A stretch of DNA of 64,000 nt from Marinirhabdus gelatinilytica (GTDB lineage Bacteria > Bacteroidota > Bacteroidia > Flavobacteriales > Flavobacteriaceae), in contig NZ_QRAO01000002.1 in assembly GCF_003353425.1 (NCBI RefSeq), positions 553,906 to 617,905 on the forward strand. The letters are read 5' to 3'. The notes beneath the pieces were generated by a model that was not told where the DNA came from, ran no database searches, and worked only from the letters and a program-made list of their open reading frames with translations. Both the position numbers and the translations under genes were made by a program. Of the stretch, positions 19,201 to 28,315 are shown one piece after another. The first letter of the stretch is position 1. The number at the start of each line of letters is the position of its first letter.

Positions 19201-22200
19201 ATTGGACACTTTTAGATTTGCGTTGTCCTCTGCATTACCATCGTATTGAAGGGTAAGGTTCACGTCACCTTTAATAAAAGCGTCTGCTCTGTCCGCCTCC
19301 ATCTCTTGTACCAGATAGCCATTTCCGTCCATCCAGATAGCGCCGTTGAAACTTCCATCCACGCCTATTTCCATCCCAAAACCAAGGTCGGCATTGAACA
19401 AGGTTTCGGCAGAATTTATCCCTATGATAATGGATTGTGAAAAACCAGCTGTTTCTTTTTTTGGGATTTTGATATCCTCCTCAAACCGGGTGGTGCCGGG
19501 CTGCATATTTTGTGCATCCTCATCGGTCAATTCGTTCTCCAGTTGCAGCTCGTCCAAGGTTTTGGGATTAGCTTCAGGAATTAGATTGGGGGTTTCCATA
19601 TTTACCCAAAACCCACCACTACCGCCAAAGATGGCAAAGGGAGTAGGGGGAATGGGTATTCCGCTACCATCAATTTTAGCATACGAATCGGTATAGAAAT
19701 ACCTGTAATCTTCTTCTTCGTTTTTTATGGAACCAAATTGCATCAACGCGGCAAACGACATTTCAACAGGATTCAAAACTATATCAAAAGCCCCTTTAAA
19801 CCCGTTGCCATATACTTCGTCTTTTTGATAGATGAACAAATCGCCATCTATGGTCGCAACCCCTATATCCAACCCATTAATGGAAATGCTGTTAAATTGT
19901 GTTCGTTTATAGGTATAGCTGTTGTTTTCCAAGGCACCCCAGATGGTGAAAGCCGTACTGCCGCCAATACTATTACCCTCGCTAAATAAATGCACGAACA
20001 TATCGATGGTAATCCCTAGCTCGTTGGTATTGGGGTCTTTTTGGAAACTGAGCTCATTGAGCCCAAAACTGAAATCGGCTATGGTAGCCTGCGCCTCGGT
20101 GATCCCAAAGGCACCAATGTTAACATCAGGGATATTGTTGGGACCAGGTTCTATGGTAAGATTTTCGAAAGTGACGCTGGGCAAGAAAATGCTGGAGACC
20201 ATATTGTCACTCTCAGGCCCATTTTCCTGCCAGCCTAGTGATATACTTCCGTGTAATTCTGCTCTTGGCTCCCAGTTGTTATCGTATTTGGTTATGGTCA
20301 CGGTAGACCCCTCCAAAAGATCGAGAGTGGCAAACCACATGGGGACTTCTAAGTCTTCTTCGGTATTAACATTGAACTCAAAATTAATAGGGTCTTCGGC
20401 ATTCTCGCCGCTGGTCAAAAGGAGGTCATAACCCAATTCGGTATCGGCAATGGGCAGTTTAAGGCCGCCGTTGATATCCACTCCGTCCAAATTGCTGTTT
20501 TCGAGCACTACTGAAAACTGATCTACCGAAATAGGCCAGCCACTAACGTCACCTTCGCTTATATCGATAAGATTGTTGAAGGGGCCTATAGTGCCGGATA
20601 CGCCGTTTTTATCTACGATAAAGTTTTCGATCTGCTTTTCTATGACTTGATTGTTGATCTGAAAAAATTCAGGAAACCGAACCGAAATATTTTCAATAAA
20701 ACAACCTTGCCAATTATTGGGTTTATCGGCTTGTGCTGGGGTGGATGCGGTGGAATGATCTAATATAATTGAGGTAGCGTCCATTTTAAAGCCCACCAAA
20801 CCTGGAATGGTAAAAGGGTGGTTAAAACTCTCTAACTGAAGCGTCCAATCGTTAAAATTTGAGATGTCCGTTTCGTAGGCTGCTTCCAGTTTCCCTTCAA
20901 TAACGTTTCCTTCGGCATCCAATGGAAGCGCAAGATCCCTATCGAACTGAAGGCTTCCATTTAAATGAATCAATCCAATACCGTTGCAATTATAGTCAAC
21001 ATAGGTGCCCGGTTCAAATACCTGGTCTAGTTGTTCGGTAATAGGGATTGTTACCGTATTTAGGAGATTGAGCTGCCCGTTTTCTCCAAACCCGTTGGGG
21101 CGAAAACAGTTGCTACCCGTTAAGATTAAAAATTGGTCTGGTTCATTGGCTTCAAAGAGTTCAAAACCTGCTGCGAGATTGATGTGGGCTTGGGTAGGGG
21201 TAAAAATAATCCCCAAAAGCGTAAGTGCATTATTATTAACTTCCCAAGATAACGGCACTCCCACACCGTCGGTCTCATTTTTCAGCAAATGGATTTTTCT
21301 TCCTTCGTCCTCAATAAAGTCCTGTACCGAACTAAAAACCCCTTCGGTTATTTGCGGAACATCCACTGGGTTGGTAATAAAGTCTAAGTTGTTGGGCATC
21401 CCTCCGTCGAGAGTTGCGGTTGCTTTTCCATCAAACACCTGTTTTTCAGTATTGATTTTAAGATTGCTGAATTCCACCAGAATGGGTATCTCCAAAAAGG
21501 CGGTATATACCACACCCGTTCCCGTAAACCCATTCCCAGAAAATTGTGCTTGTACCACTTCCATAGAAAATTTGCCGATGCTCACGGTTTCCCCGGGCGA
21601 AATATTAGAAAGAAGCGTCGTATTTTGGGGCACATTCACAGTACATGTTGCAATGCAATCTGGACTGTCGTTTGGGTCCGGATCGCCCTGTTGTCCTTGA
21701 TTGTTGTCCAGCACTTGGTCTTCATCTATGGGAATGGTTACCGTAGTTACTTGTTCGGTATTTTGCCCGATTGTTATAACATCATTATTGGTGTCCTCAG
21801 GCTCGCCATAAATAAATGTGCAGACTTCACTACTGCCCCCGTTTCTAAAATTCAAAGGGCGTGGATTTCCGGGTTTGTTCAGGGCCGTTACCCTAAAGGC
21901 ATAAGTTCTTCCTTTTTCCAATGGGGGATCTGCCAGCGTATAATTATAAACGTTTACCGGAATTATTTTTTGAAAAAATGGCGGTGTTCCCGAAGAAAGG
22001 AACAATTGGTTGGGGTCCATATTGTTGAACACTTCCATAATAACCAACTCGTATTCTATTTGCGACGGATTTGCCCCAGCTGGGATGGACCAAGAAAATA
22101 ATAGGTTTTGTGGCGCGCCGGTGTTCACTATTTCACCGCACATAGGTTGGAGGATGATGGGTGGTTCTATTGAGTTGATATTAAAAAAACTACAACCAGA

Positions 22201-22677
22201 AGGTGCGGGTAGGGATAGGGGTTGTCCCGTTGCAAAATCCAGTGCCCTTATGCACAGCTCGTAATTACCTTCGGGCAGGCCATTCCCAATAATAATTTCG
22301 CTTGCGGTCACCCCCGACACCTGCCAAGCATTAATGTTCCAATAGTCTTGCAGTTGGATGCCGGTTAACCGTGTCATCCCCAAAGGCGGCACCAAAATAG
22401 GGCTGGGCGGCACAAAAGAGGGGGCTAACACCATGGATACACCATTGTCCCCAATAATCGTTGCGGTAAGACGAATTTCCTTTGGGACACTAGTGGTGTT
22501 GTTAAACTGAATGACCAACCTGTTTTCATACGAGACATAATCTGAAAAGTAGGGCGAGTAGGGAGGCAGTACTTGTGTAATCACCTGAATGTCGTTTTGT
22601 GCATACCCCAGTGTAACAACCCCAAATAAAATAAGGGCTTGTATGTTTTTTTTTACTAATGTTTTTAAGGATTCCAT
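16264..22677 (-). CDS. Giant secreted protein of unknown function (2137 aa)
   Basis: 2137 residues with a signal peptide (LILFGVVTLGYAQ). The first 150 residues form a conserved-looking domain (VLPPYSPYFSDYVSYEN), followed by a fibronectin-like module near 165-290. An Asp/Asn/Gln-rich linker (about 295-345) leads into a very long beta-rich region. Two Gly/Asn-rich segments occur near residues 1690-1730 and 2015-2040. Only a few cysteines are seen. No T9SS sorting domain, LPxTG, transmembrane anchor or enzymatic motif is recognisable. It is 11 bases after the barrel gene and next to the FN3 gene. I recall Bacteroidota proteins labelled TANFOR with a similar start but cannot confirm this. Likely surface-exposed, perhaps exported by the neighbouring barrel. 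Confidence 0.7.
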   Translation of the reverse strand: MESLKTLVKKNIQALILFGVVTLGYAQNDIQVITQVLPPYSPYFSDYVSYENRLVIQFNNTTSVPKEIRLTATIIGDNGVSMVLAPSFVPPSPILVPPLGMTRLTGIQLQDYWNINAWQVSGVTASEIIIGNGLPEGNYELCIRALDFATGQPLSLPAPSGCSFFNINSIEPPIILQPMCGEIVNTGAPQNLLFSWSIPAGANPSQIEYELVIMEVFNNMDPNQLFLSSGTPPFFQKIIPVNVYNYTLADPPLEKGRTYAFRVTALNKPGNPRPLNFRNGGSSEVCTFIYGEPEDTNNDVITIGQNTEQVTTVTIPIDEDQVLDNNQGQQGDPDPNDSPDCIATCTVNVPQNTTLLSNISPGETVSIGKFSMEVVQAQFSGNGFTGTGVVYTAFLEIPILVEFSNLKINTEKQVFDGKATATLDGGMPNNLDFITNPVDVPQITEGVFSSVQDFIEDEGRKIHLLKNETDGVGVPLSWEVNNNALTLLGIIFTPTQAHINLAAGFELFEANEPDQFLILTGSNCFRPNGFGENGQLNLLNTVTIPITEQLDQVFEPGTYVDYNCNGIGLIHLNGSLQFDRDLALPLDAEGNVIEGKLEAAYETDISNFNDWTLQLESFNHPFTIPGLVGFKMDATSIILDHSTASTPAQADKPNNWQGCFIENISVRFPEFFQINNQVIEKQIENFIVDKNGVSGTIGPFNNLIDISEGDVSGWPISVDQFSVVLENSNLDGVDINGGLKLPIADTELGYDLLLTSGENAEDPINFEFNVNTEEDLEVPMWFATLDLLEGSTVTITKYDNNWEPRAELHGSISLGWQENGPESDNMVSSIFLPSVTFENLTIEPGPNNIPDVNIGAFGITEAQATIADFSFGLNELSFQKDPNTNELGITIDMFVHLFSEGNSIGGSTAFTIWGALENNSYTYKRTQFNSISINGLDIGVATIDGDLFIYQKDEVYGNGFKGAFDIVLNPVEMSFAALMQFGSIKNEEEDYRYFYTDSYAKIDGSGIPIPPTPFAIFGGSGGFWVNMETPNLIPEANPKTLDELQLENELTDEDAQNMQPGTTRFEEDIKIPKKETAGFSQSIIIGINSAETLFNADLGFGMEIGVDGSFNGAIWMDGNGYLVQEMEADRADAFIKGDVNLTLQYDGNAEDNANLKVSNTSTLTIDILDGLVTGEGTLAIYADKNKWYHKLGYWTNEDYPWQDPTRATLSLGDFKGLGTDAGDGPLDASIHSYFMMGNDIPGVPKLPLDIRNHNDGPTLMPDERSSVFTAEGETPGLALGGGMHIAADMDFLIFYLRSKFITGFDFALREDTGLCAGNFGLNGMYAKGQAYGYFSGDAGVKLDLWVWKGEASLMQVDAVATLEAGLPNPEYLKGNVAVEGDVLDGLLVFNIDFNVALGEECNAPSSGPFDEYPIIAEVIPEDQAEKVEIFTIPEVSFNFPDGPFEYTEMNKNGKEVTRTFQYDLDYFTLEWIDAETNNPRSKDFFPVYRPDGYSATFTDLEFILPEETLITYSIGVTGNEIVDGNKEERTKETKIGSFTTDKLPSRIKEKHIWNSTPFLGENYFIPSNEPLGSITLPLAFSHWDDPQYWYVEAFELDDNYAGALADGTFDFIARFIDVKSKQTFESAYQVDNSNAQGVFGGQLTFPIPQGLDKEQIYELQLLVKFTPALNNVAMATNTQAVYQEVLLGASGQGGNNGGGGMNAGQGFKNLQGNLNFQSQNGMGIGNQVANTPPEPNLVFQGSLANANTGNQNVSIKRQHRKLLGATKTKNVIEWSLFDGFKFYFKTSKYGTLQTKLNTLIYEDTQLKNYQTDHFGIGTDTPEIITTQVPIAILKSGENFDEQVIFPKKKSILGHINGEKKTLTFSKKPLLEFKDQPFSTQWGTYGNTHFWGISPNDLKITYHVPNSNDWAQLEKEGVPYQNLDYTYPSPDYWSLILPEMQANNPWQSNRYLDNNRFQPFNDRHYPNVFEAIEGTPQVPTIHFYAHDYAIHGSLYHDGKPIGFNTKKLNYPPNGNNNGGGGMWGGNNQYQNPNPPSTEAYFGVIDYTEWLTMRDWYTLRKHINEANENIDQDDVAANYDYDTFIKVKDGIRNWIQNKHPYWPFRRSGCSLEFTLQKTGVSGIKRKVGYNVPPDLNIDN

Positions 22678-22688
22678 CGCGTAAGGTT

Positions 22689-24344
22689 TTAAAAGCGGAC
22701 GCTATAATTTATATATCCGGTAAATTCGTTGAATGGGCCTGTAGTCAATATGGTGTTCAAATAATTGACATTCAGGCTTATTTGCTGGTTTTTAAGCTGA
22801 TACGTTGTGGTAAACGTGAAACTTTTACTTTCGGTTATATCTTGTTTGGCATAACTGCCCGAGGCCGAAAGGTTCAATTTTCGATCAAAAAATGATTTGT
22901 TGGCGCCTACCGAAAAACCATTGCCCGGCAATTTTCCCGTAAATGTTTCAAGTTCGTTATAATTGTAGGAGAGGTATACCCCATATTGATGTCTAAGTTG
23001 ACTGAAACTATAGGTGGCATTTACCGTATTGCCCACATATTGGGAAAACTGTTGTGTAGTCAGGTTGTCGTCTTTCAGTTCACTTCGGTTCCCGAACAGA
23101 GAGATACTATGCGCCCGTATGGTGTCACTTTTTACATAGGTGGCCGTAAGCGAATAGATTGGGTTTTTTTGGTCTTGCTTTAAGGCATTGTCCAACGGTA
23201 CGGCTCCTTCTTCCATCAAGGTCGTGAGGTTGGTATAACTGCCAATGACATTAATATTTGGCAATGGATTTACTGAAACAGTAAGCTGCGGAATGGTACG
23301 CTTGGCCGTAGCTACTTTTTTATTGTTAAGGTTGTCCCGTTGAAAGGTAAGCCCGCCGTTTATCCTTAGTTTTCCTTTCCAAAGTGAAAAAGAAGGTTGA
23401 ATGGCATACGAGAGCACATCGTTATTGATAAAATAGAGCCCCATAGAACGATAATCTGAATCGATACGTTGAGCGATGGTATTTATTTGGAATTTTTTAG
23501 CGCGGAATGAAAGTCCTGTTTTAAAGGCTGTATAGACTTGGGTGGAAGCATTCAAACCAATAAAGCTTGAGGTCCATTCAAGTCCTTGGGGGATTTCGGG
23601 ATCGCCAAATTCTAATTGTTTATCAAGTGTAAATGTGCTCACTGCACCGTCAAAAAAGAAGCTCAGTTTTTTCTTGAAAAATGTTTTCCGTGTATTCACG
23701 CCCACCACTACATTTTCTCCAGGGGTAATGGTCTCGGGTTTTTCTTCGGTGGTGAGGGAGTTCTCATCATCTTCAGCCTTAAAAAATATAACGTCTATAA
23801 AATCGGTTGCTGTGCCCACCCCAACTTTTGCACCATATCCCACACGGTCGTAAGAAGGCCGTCGTAATGAAATGAGCGTTGTGTCTTCTGGAACTGCTTT
23901 TCTAAGTCTTCCGTACATTATGGATGCCCTAAATTTTCCAGGGTTCACCTCAACACCGGCACCCAACATTTGATGGCCTGCTAACGTAAATTGCGAAAGC
24001 TGGATATTTCTATGCCCCAAATGGAGCGTTATCCATTTATAATTTGGGCTGGCCCCAATTTGGTTAAAGGGTTGGCTAAACTGAAACTGCTGATTGGCAA
24101 AGGTAAAACTGAAAGGGACATTAAACTCGTAAATAGAGACTGCAGCATTTGCGGAGAGCAGATAGGTGAAAGGTTGTCTTCGGTCCTCTCCTCCCGAAGC
24201 ATCGTAAAAAATAGCTCGAGCACCAAAAGTACCAGATAATCTTATAGCGGTGGAGTCGCCCATTTGTTCAATGTTTTGGGCTTTTCCAGCAATGGGAAGC
24301 ATCACTGCAATACTAATTACTACTATGACCACCCTACACTCCAT
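22689..24344 (-). CDS. Outer-membrane beta-barrel protein, unknown family
   Basis: 551 residues with a signal peptide (VISIAVMLPIAGKAQ). After that, nearly the whole protein alternates hydrophobic and polar residues in strand-length runs and ends in YINYSVRF, a terminal-Phe outer-membrane signature. Motifs such as GHRNIQLSQFTLAGHQMLGAGVE and MYGRLRKAVPED recur, in my memory, in Bacteroidota barrel proteins without assigned function. It is first in the five-gene unit, 11 bases before the giant gene. A role as channel or anchor for that protein is inferred. Confidence 0.7.
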   Translation of the reverse strand: MECRVVIVVISIAVMLPIAGKAQNIEQMGDSTAIRLSGTFGARAIFYDASGGEDRRQPFTYLLSANAAVSIYEFNVPFSFTFANQQFQFSQPFNQIGASPNYKWITLHLGHRNIQLSQFTLAGHQMLGAGVEVNPGKFRASIMYGRLRKAVPEDTTLISLRRPSYDRVGYGAKVGVGTATDFIDVIFFKAEDDENSLTTEEKPETITPGENVVVGVNTRKTFFKKKLSFFFDGAVSTFTLDKQLEFGDPEIPQGLEWTSSFIGLNASTQVYTAFKTGLSFRAKKFQINTIAQRIDSDYRSMGLYFINNDVLSYAIQPSFSLWKGKLRINGGLTFQRDNLNNKKVATAKRTIPQLTVSVNPLPNINVIGSYTNLTTLMEEGAVPLDNALKQDQKNPIYSLTATYVKSDTIRAHSISLFGNRSELKDDNLTTQQFSQYVGNTVNATYSFSQLRHQYGVYLSYNYNELETFTGKLPGNGFSVGANKSFFDRKLNLSASGSYAKQDITESKSFTFTTTYQLKNQQISLNVNYLNTILTTGPFNEFTGYINYSVRF

Positions 24345-24528
24345 ACCTTGAAAGTAAGGAGTTTAGCATTTAATTTTAGAGCCGTTTTATGAAAGTCCCT
24401 TTTCAATTGATGGATGTTGTAAAAGACTTTATTCCCAGATGTAGAAATTTGAAAGAATATTTAAAAGACAATAGGTAAGTGTTTGTTTTTCAGTTTAAAA
24501 AGCGTTAATGGTGGTTAACAAGTTTACC

Positions 24529-26829
24529 CTATAACTGATATTGTATTCCAAGACTTCCATAAAAATTAATGGGAGGGGCAGGGTAGAAGTAACGTGGCTC
24601 GTTACCTCCAAAAGCAGTAGCATTTATCAGTATAGAGGAGGCATAGGTGATATCTGCCATATTGTTGATACCTGCTGACATTGTAATCTTTAATTTTTCT
24701 ACTAGAGTTCCTTCATAACCAGCTTTTACATTTGCTATGGTGTAGGAATCACTAAAAATATTATTTGCATCGGTGATGGGTTGGCTACCAACGTGAAGCG
24801 TATTGGCTAAAATATATAGACCAATTGGATGCTGAAATCTTATCCCAGCCGCTATTTTCTTGTCTGGCACACCAGTAAGTTCATTACCGGAAAAATCATT
24901 TTCACCATCAACAAAATCTATGAATTTATGAAAATTGAAATCTGCATTTACATACGCCTGTAGTGTAATATTTTTTAATACAGTTGAAGTATATTCGGCA
25001 CCAAATTCAATCCCTCTGTTGTGTGTTTTACCGGCATTTCGGCCCACAAATTGGTCGTTACCCACTCGCTCGGCTACCAAGAGATCATCGATTGACAGCA
25101 AGTAAGCAGCAACTTTAAACTGAAGTTTTCGGTTTAATAATTTTGCTTTAGTTCCCAATTCATAATTCCAACCTATTTCTGGTCCAATGTCGGGATTTAC
25201 AATTCCGTCTGGGGTTAGGGTTTCTTCCACACTGGGATAATTAAATCCACGGCTCACGTTTCCATACAGCGCCCAATCTTGGCTTGGTTGGTATTGTAGG
25301 CTGAAATTGGGGGCAACCAGTGTCTCAAAATCACGATTGGCACTTGTGTTGGCATCCCCTGTGTTAAATTTGTCCATTAGTTCATAACGAGTGGAGTTTA
25401 CGTTCACTCCAATCTCTGTTTTCCATTTTTCTGAAAAAGGAATGGTAGTTGTGGCAAACACATTTAGTTGTTCTCGTATTTCATTATTATTGCCCAGCAA
25501 ACTCCCCTGAAAGCTGCCATTGCCATTATTTTCTTCGTAAAGATTTTCAAATATTCTTCCGTTGTAATCGTCCCTATACGTTTCGCCTCCAAAACTTAGG
25601 GTTGCATTGCGCTTGGCCAGCGTATATTGTTTCACAAATATGGACCGGAGGCCATAACTATGGGTATATTCCTCAAGGATATTAAATGGACGTGGTTCAT
25701 AATGATCCAGGTACGTATAATAAACACTTGTAGTATTGTTAAATGTCTCAGAGATTTTAGTCTCTAAACTTAAACCAGACAAGGTTTCACGATTATCCTC
25801 AAAGCCCATAGCTTGCCCCCAGGTAAAAGCGGCTTGTGTGGGGTTTTCAGTAAAAGCGGTTTCACCCAACGAACTAGCGATCTGGGTAAAATTATTGGTG
25901 TGTCTAAGCAACAGTCCTAAGCTGAAGGTTTTGTTCAATTGGTAATTTGAAGTCACCAAATAGTTGTTACGATTGTAGCGATTGTTTTCCCGAAAGCCAT
26001 CCACTTGTAAATGGTCGTAATTTGCAAAGAGGGTCAACCTGTCTTCTTTCAGCAGTGCGGTGGTGCTATTCTTTAACAGCCCGAAAGATCCCACGGTAAA
26101 ATTGTTCGTTATTTTTGTAGTGTTTTCAGTAGGTGTGGTGGTAGAGAGAATGAGCGTTCCGCCCAAATTTGTTCCATATTGTGTAGCTTTTGGTCCTTTT
26201 ACAACTTCTATGCTAGCTAGGGCATTGGTGTTGTAACTGTCAATTTCAGTACTGCCAGAGCCATTGGTTATTGGGATCCCGTTAAAGTAGGCTCGAATTT
26301 TATTGGTACCGAACAACGTTCGTGATCCTACCCCACGAATGGTAATCCGGTTGGTATTTATGGCTCCATTTTGTATGTAAATACCCTCGGTTTGGTTAAG
26401 GGCGTCTACCACATCAACGGGGTCAAACCTCTCTAGATCTTCACTGGTGATGGTTTCGGTTGGAGCAAGAATTCTACTTTTTTTATTGAAGTCTGAAGCC
26501 AAAACTACAGTAGAAAGTTCATTATTTACAGTAATTTTTCTTAATTGAAAAGCAGAATTATTCTTTTCTACCAATTCTTCTGAAAAAAAATAATCCGGAT
26601 GTGAAAATGAAACCTGTAACGGAAGGGCAAACTTTTCTTTCAGCTGAAATGTACCGGATGCATCCGTTCGGGATATTTCCTCATTATCAAAAATTACCGA
26701 AACATCAGCAATTGGATTTCCTTCGGCATCCGTAACATTTCCAACTATTTGGGCATTCCCGTAAAAAAATACGGTCAAGCAAATGACCGTACTCATAATT
26801 TTAAGGTTTTTCAAAATCCTATTCTGCAT
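24529..26829 (-). CDS. TonB-dependent outer-membrane receptor
   Basis: 766 residues: signal peptide (about 1-26), a carboxypeptidase-regulatory-like domain (IVGNVTDAEGNPIADVSV, about 28-105), a plug domain (about 125-235, DVVDALNQTEGIYIQ, TIRGVGSRTLFG, IEVVKGPKATQYG) and a C-terminal barrel. Length and the FecA-like plug point to a siderophore- or cofactor-type receptor rather than a SusC glycan receptor, and no SusD gene is present. Its start overlaps the stop of a PQQ-type dehydrogenase gene by 11 bases, so the ligand may be PQQ or an enzyme product (inference). Confidence 0.88.
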   Translation of the reverse strand: MQNRILKNLKIMSTVICLTVFFYGNAQIVGNVTDAEGNPIADVSVIFDNEEISRTDASGTFQLKEKFALPLQVSFSHPDYFFSEELVEKNNSAFQLRKITVNNELSTVVLASDFNKKSRILAPTETITSEDLERFDPVDVVDALNQTEGIYIQNGAINTNRITIRGVGSRTLFGTNKIRAYFNGIPITNGSGSTEIDSYNTNALASIEVVKGPKATQYGTNLGGTLILSTTTPTENTTKITNNFTVGSFGLLKNSTTALLKEDRLTLFANYDHLQVDGFRENNRYNRNNYLVTSNYQLNKTFSLGLLLRHTNNFTQIASSLGETAFTENPTQAAFTWGQAMGFEDNRETLSGLSLETKISETFNNTTSVYYTYLDHYEPRPFNILEEYTHSYGLRSIFVKQYTLAKRNATLSFGGETYRDDYNGRIFENLYEENNGNGSFQGSLLGNNNEIREQLNVFATTTIPFSEKWKTEIGVNVNSTRYELMDKFNTGDANTSANRDFETLVAPNFSLQYQPSQDWALYGNVSRGFNYPSVEETLTPDGIVNPDIGPEIGWNYELGTKAKLLNRKLQFKVAAYLLSIDDLLVAERVGNDQFVGRNAGKTHNRGIEFGAEYTSTVLKNITLQAYVNADFNFHKFIDFVDGENDFSGNELTGVPDKKIAAGIRFQHPIGLYILANTLHVGSQPITDANNIFSDSYTIANVKAGYEGTLVEKLKITMSAGINNMADITYASSILINATAFGGNEPRYFYPAPPINFYGSLGIQYQL

Positions 26830-28111
26830 AGCTCACTTTCCAAATTACACCCCCTGTGTCGTCGTTCACCAGGAGTGAACCATCTGTTGCTACGGTAACA
26901 CCCACTGGACGTCCGTACACTTTTGAGCCATCACCCTTGGCAATAAAACCTGATAAGAAGTCTACTGGTTTTGACATTGGTTCCCCATTTTCAAAAGGGA
27001 CAAAAACTACTTTATAGCCAGAGAAATTCTTTCGGTTCCAAGAGCCGTGCTGCCCAACAAATGCCCCGTTTTTATAGGTTTCAGGAAATTGTTCAGCATT
27101 GTAAAAAGTAAAGCCAAGGGAGGCGGTATGATTGCCTGTTGCCACATCGGGAACAATGGCTTTAGCAACTAAGGAGTCTACATCTTTATCCAGCAATCTT
27201 GGGTCGCGAATTTGCCCGTAATAGGAATATGGCCAGCCATAAAAACCATCTTTTTGTACACTGGTAATATAATCTGGGACCAGATTATCCCCTAATTTAT
27301 CACGTTCGTTTACGGCGGTCCATAATTCGCCATTGGCAGGGTTCCAATCCATTCCAACAGGGTTTCTAAGCCCACTGGCGTAAATAGTTTCGCCAGAACC
27401 GTCCAGATTTACTTCTAAGATGTTGGCGCGACGTATTTCTTCTTTCATGCCGTATTCTCCAACATTACTGGCAGACCCCACTGAAATATAGATTTTATCT
27501 TTTGCTTTGTTCGTGATGATATTTCGGGTCCAGTGATAGTTATATCCACCTGCCGGGAGTGAAACAATTTTTTCACCCTGTGTATTATTTAAATTGGTTT
27601 GCCCTGTTTCATAGGGGTATCGCCATAGACCGTCTGTATTGGCAACATAAAAATAATTACCTACTACCAGCATCCCGAAGGGCTGGTTTAAATTTTCTAT
27701 AAATGGCTCGCGAATCTCAAACGTACCATCATTATTGGCGTCCCGTAAAATGGTAATACGGTTGGCACTGTTTCTGGTATTACTCTCTACTACAAAAATA
27801 TCGTTATTGGGGGCAATATAGGTCCAACGCGGATTATCAAAACCGTCAGCGAATTTAGTTACGGTAAACCCTTGTGGTGCTTTGGGCAATTGCCCCTCGG
27901 GCCAATCGGTTATATTCGAAATCTTTGCGGTAGACTCAGTTGCATAAGGTGCGGCCAGCTGTAAGGGTCCCACTGCAGTTTGAACTGTAGAGGATTTGTA
28001 CTCTTTATCTGGGGCTTCAAGGTCTGGATTTGCTTTAATGTCGCCAGCTATTTGTTTGCAGGAAATAATAGCGGTAACACTTAAACACAAAAGTGTAATT
28101 TTTTTTAACAT
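26819..28111 (-). CDS. PQQ-type sugar (sorbosone/glucose) dehydrogenase lipoprotein
   Basis: 430 residues from the ATG at 28111, which directly precedes a lipoprotein signal (LCLSVTAIISC). An in-frame ATG 18 bases upstream is less fitting. The protein is a six-bladed propeller of the soluble glucose/sorbosone dehydrogenase family. Recognisable parts are ASGLRNPVGMDWNP, GFYGWPYSYYGQ, GQHGSWNR and GRPVGVTVATDGSLLVNDD. Enzymes of this family oxidise aldoses using PQQ and Ca2+ in the periplasm. It overlaps the TonB receptor gene, and the two form one operon. The real substrate is unknown. Confidence 0.85.
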   Translation of the reverse strand: MLKKITLLCLSVTAIISCKQIAGDIKANPDLEAPDKEYKSSTVQTAVGPLQLAAPYATESTAKISNITDWPEGQLPKAPQGFTVTKFADGFDNPRWTYIAPNNDIFVVESNTRNSANRITILRDANNDGTFEIREPFIENLNQPFGMLVVGNYFYVANTDGLWRYPYETGQTNLNNTQGEKIVSLPAGGYNYHWTRNIITNKAKDKIYISVGSASNVGEYGMKEEIRRANILEVNLDGSGETIYASGLRNPVGMDWNPANGELWTAVNERDKLGDNLVPDYITSVQKDGFYGWPYSYYGQIRDPRLLDKDVDSLVAKAIVPDVATGNHTASLGFTFYNAEQFPETYKNGAFVGQHGSWNRKNFSGYKVVFVPFENGEPMSKPVDFLSGFIAKGDGSKVYGRPVGVTVATDGSLLVNDDTGGVIWKVSYAE

Positions 28112-28263
28112 GGCTTTTCTGGTTTTCAATAAAATTACGGACCAGACTAAAGATAACCAATGGCATTTGGCAGTTTACAATAACTTTAACTATGTTATTA
28201 GGGGAATTGTGAAAATTTCAAGAATTGAAAAATGGTTGAAGAGTTAGGAAAAGCCTACACTAT

Positions 28264-28298
28264 AAAACCGCTAAGACTTTTAAATCCTAGCGGTTTGA
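28264..28298 (-). terminator. Intrinsic terminator after the T9SS protein gene
   Basis: A 9-bp perfect stem, AAACCGCTA (28265-28273) with TAGCGGTTT (28288-28296), loop of 14 bases. Read on the minus strand it follows the stop codon at 28316 by about 20 bases, and the stem is followed by TTTTAT. Confidence 0.75.
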
Positions 28299-28315
28299 TT
28301 GGTCAATAAGATTTA

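Noticed and set aside
19346-21700. Long plus-strand open frames opposite the giant gene
   Set aside because: Antisense shadows of a codon-biased gene, with no plausible starts or homology.
16264-22677. T9SS cargo assignment for the giant protein
   Set aside because: Its C-terminus (ending NVPPDLNIDN) lacks the YPNP and GVYLI type features seen in the true cargo at 28316-29221.
16264-22677. TANFOR domain label
   Set aside because: Only a memory-based likeness of the first residues; cannot be confirmed here, so mentioned but not used as the call.
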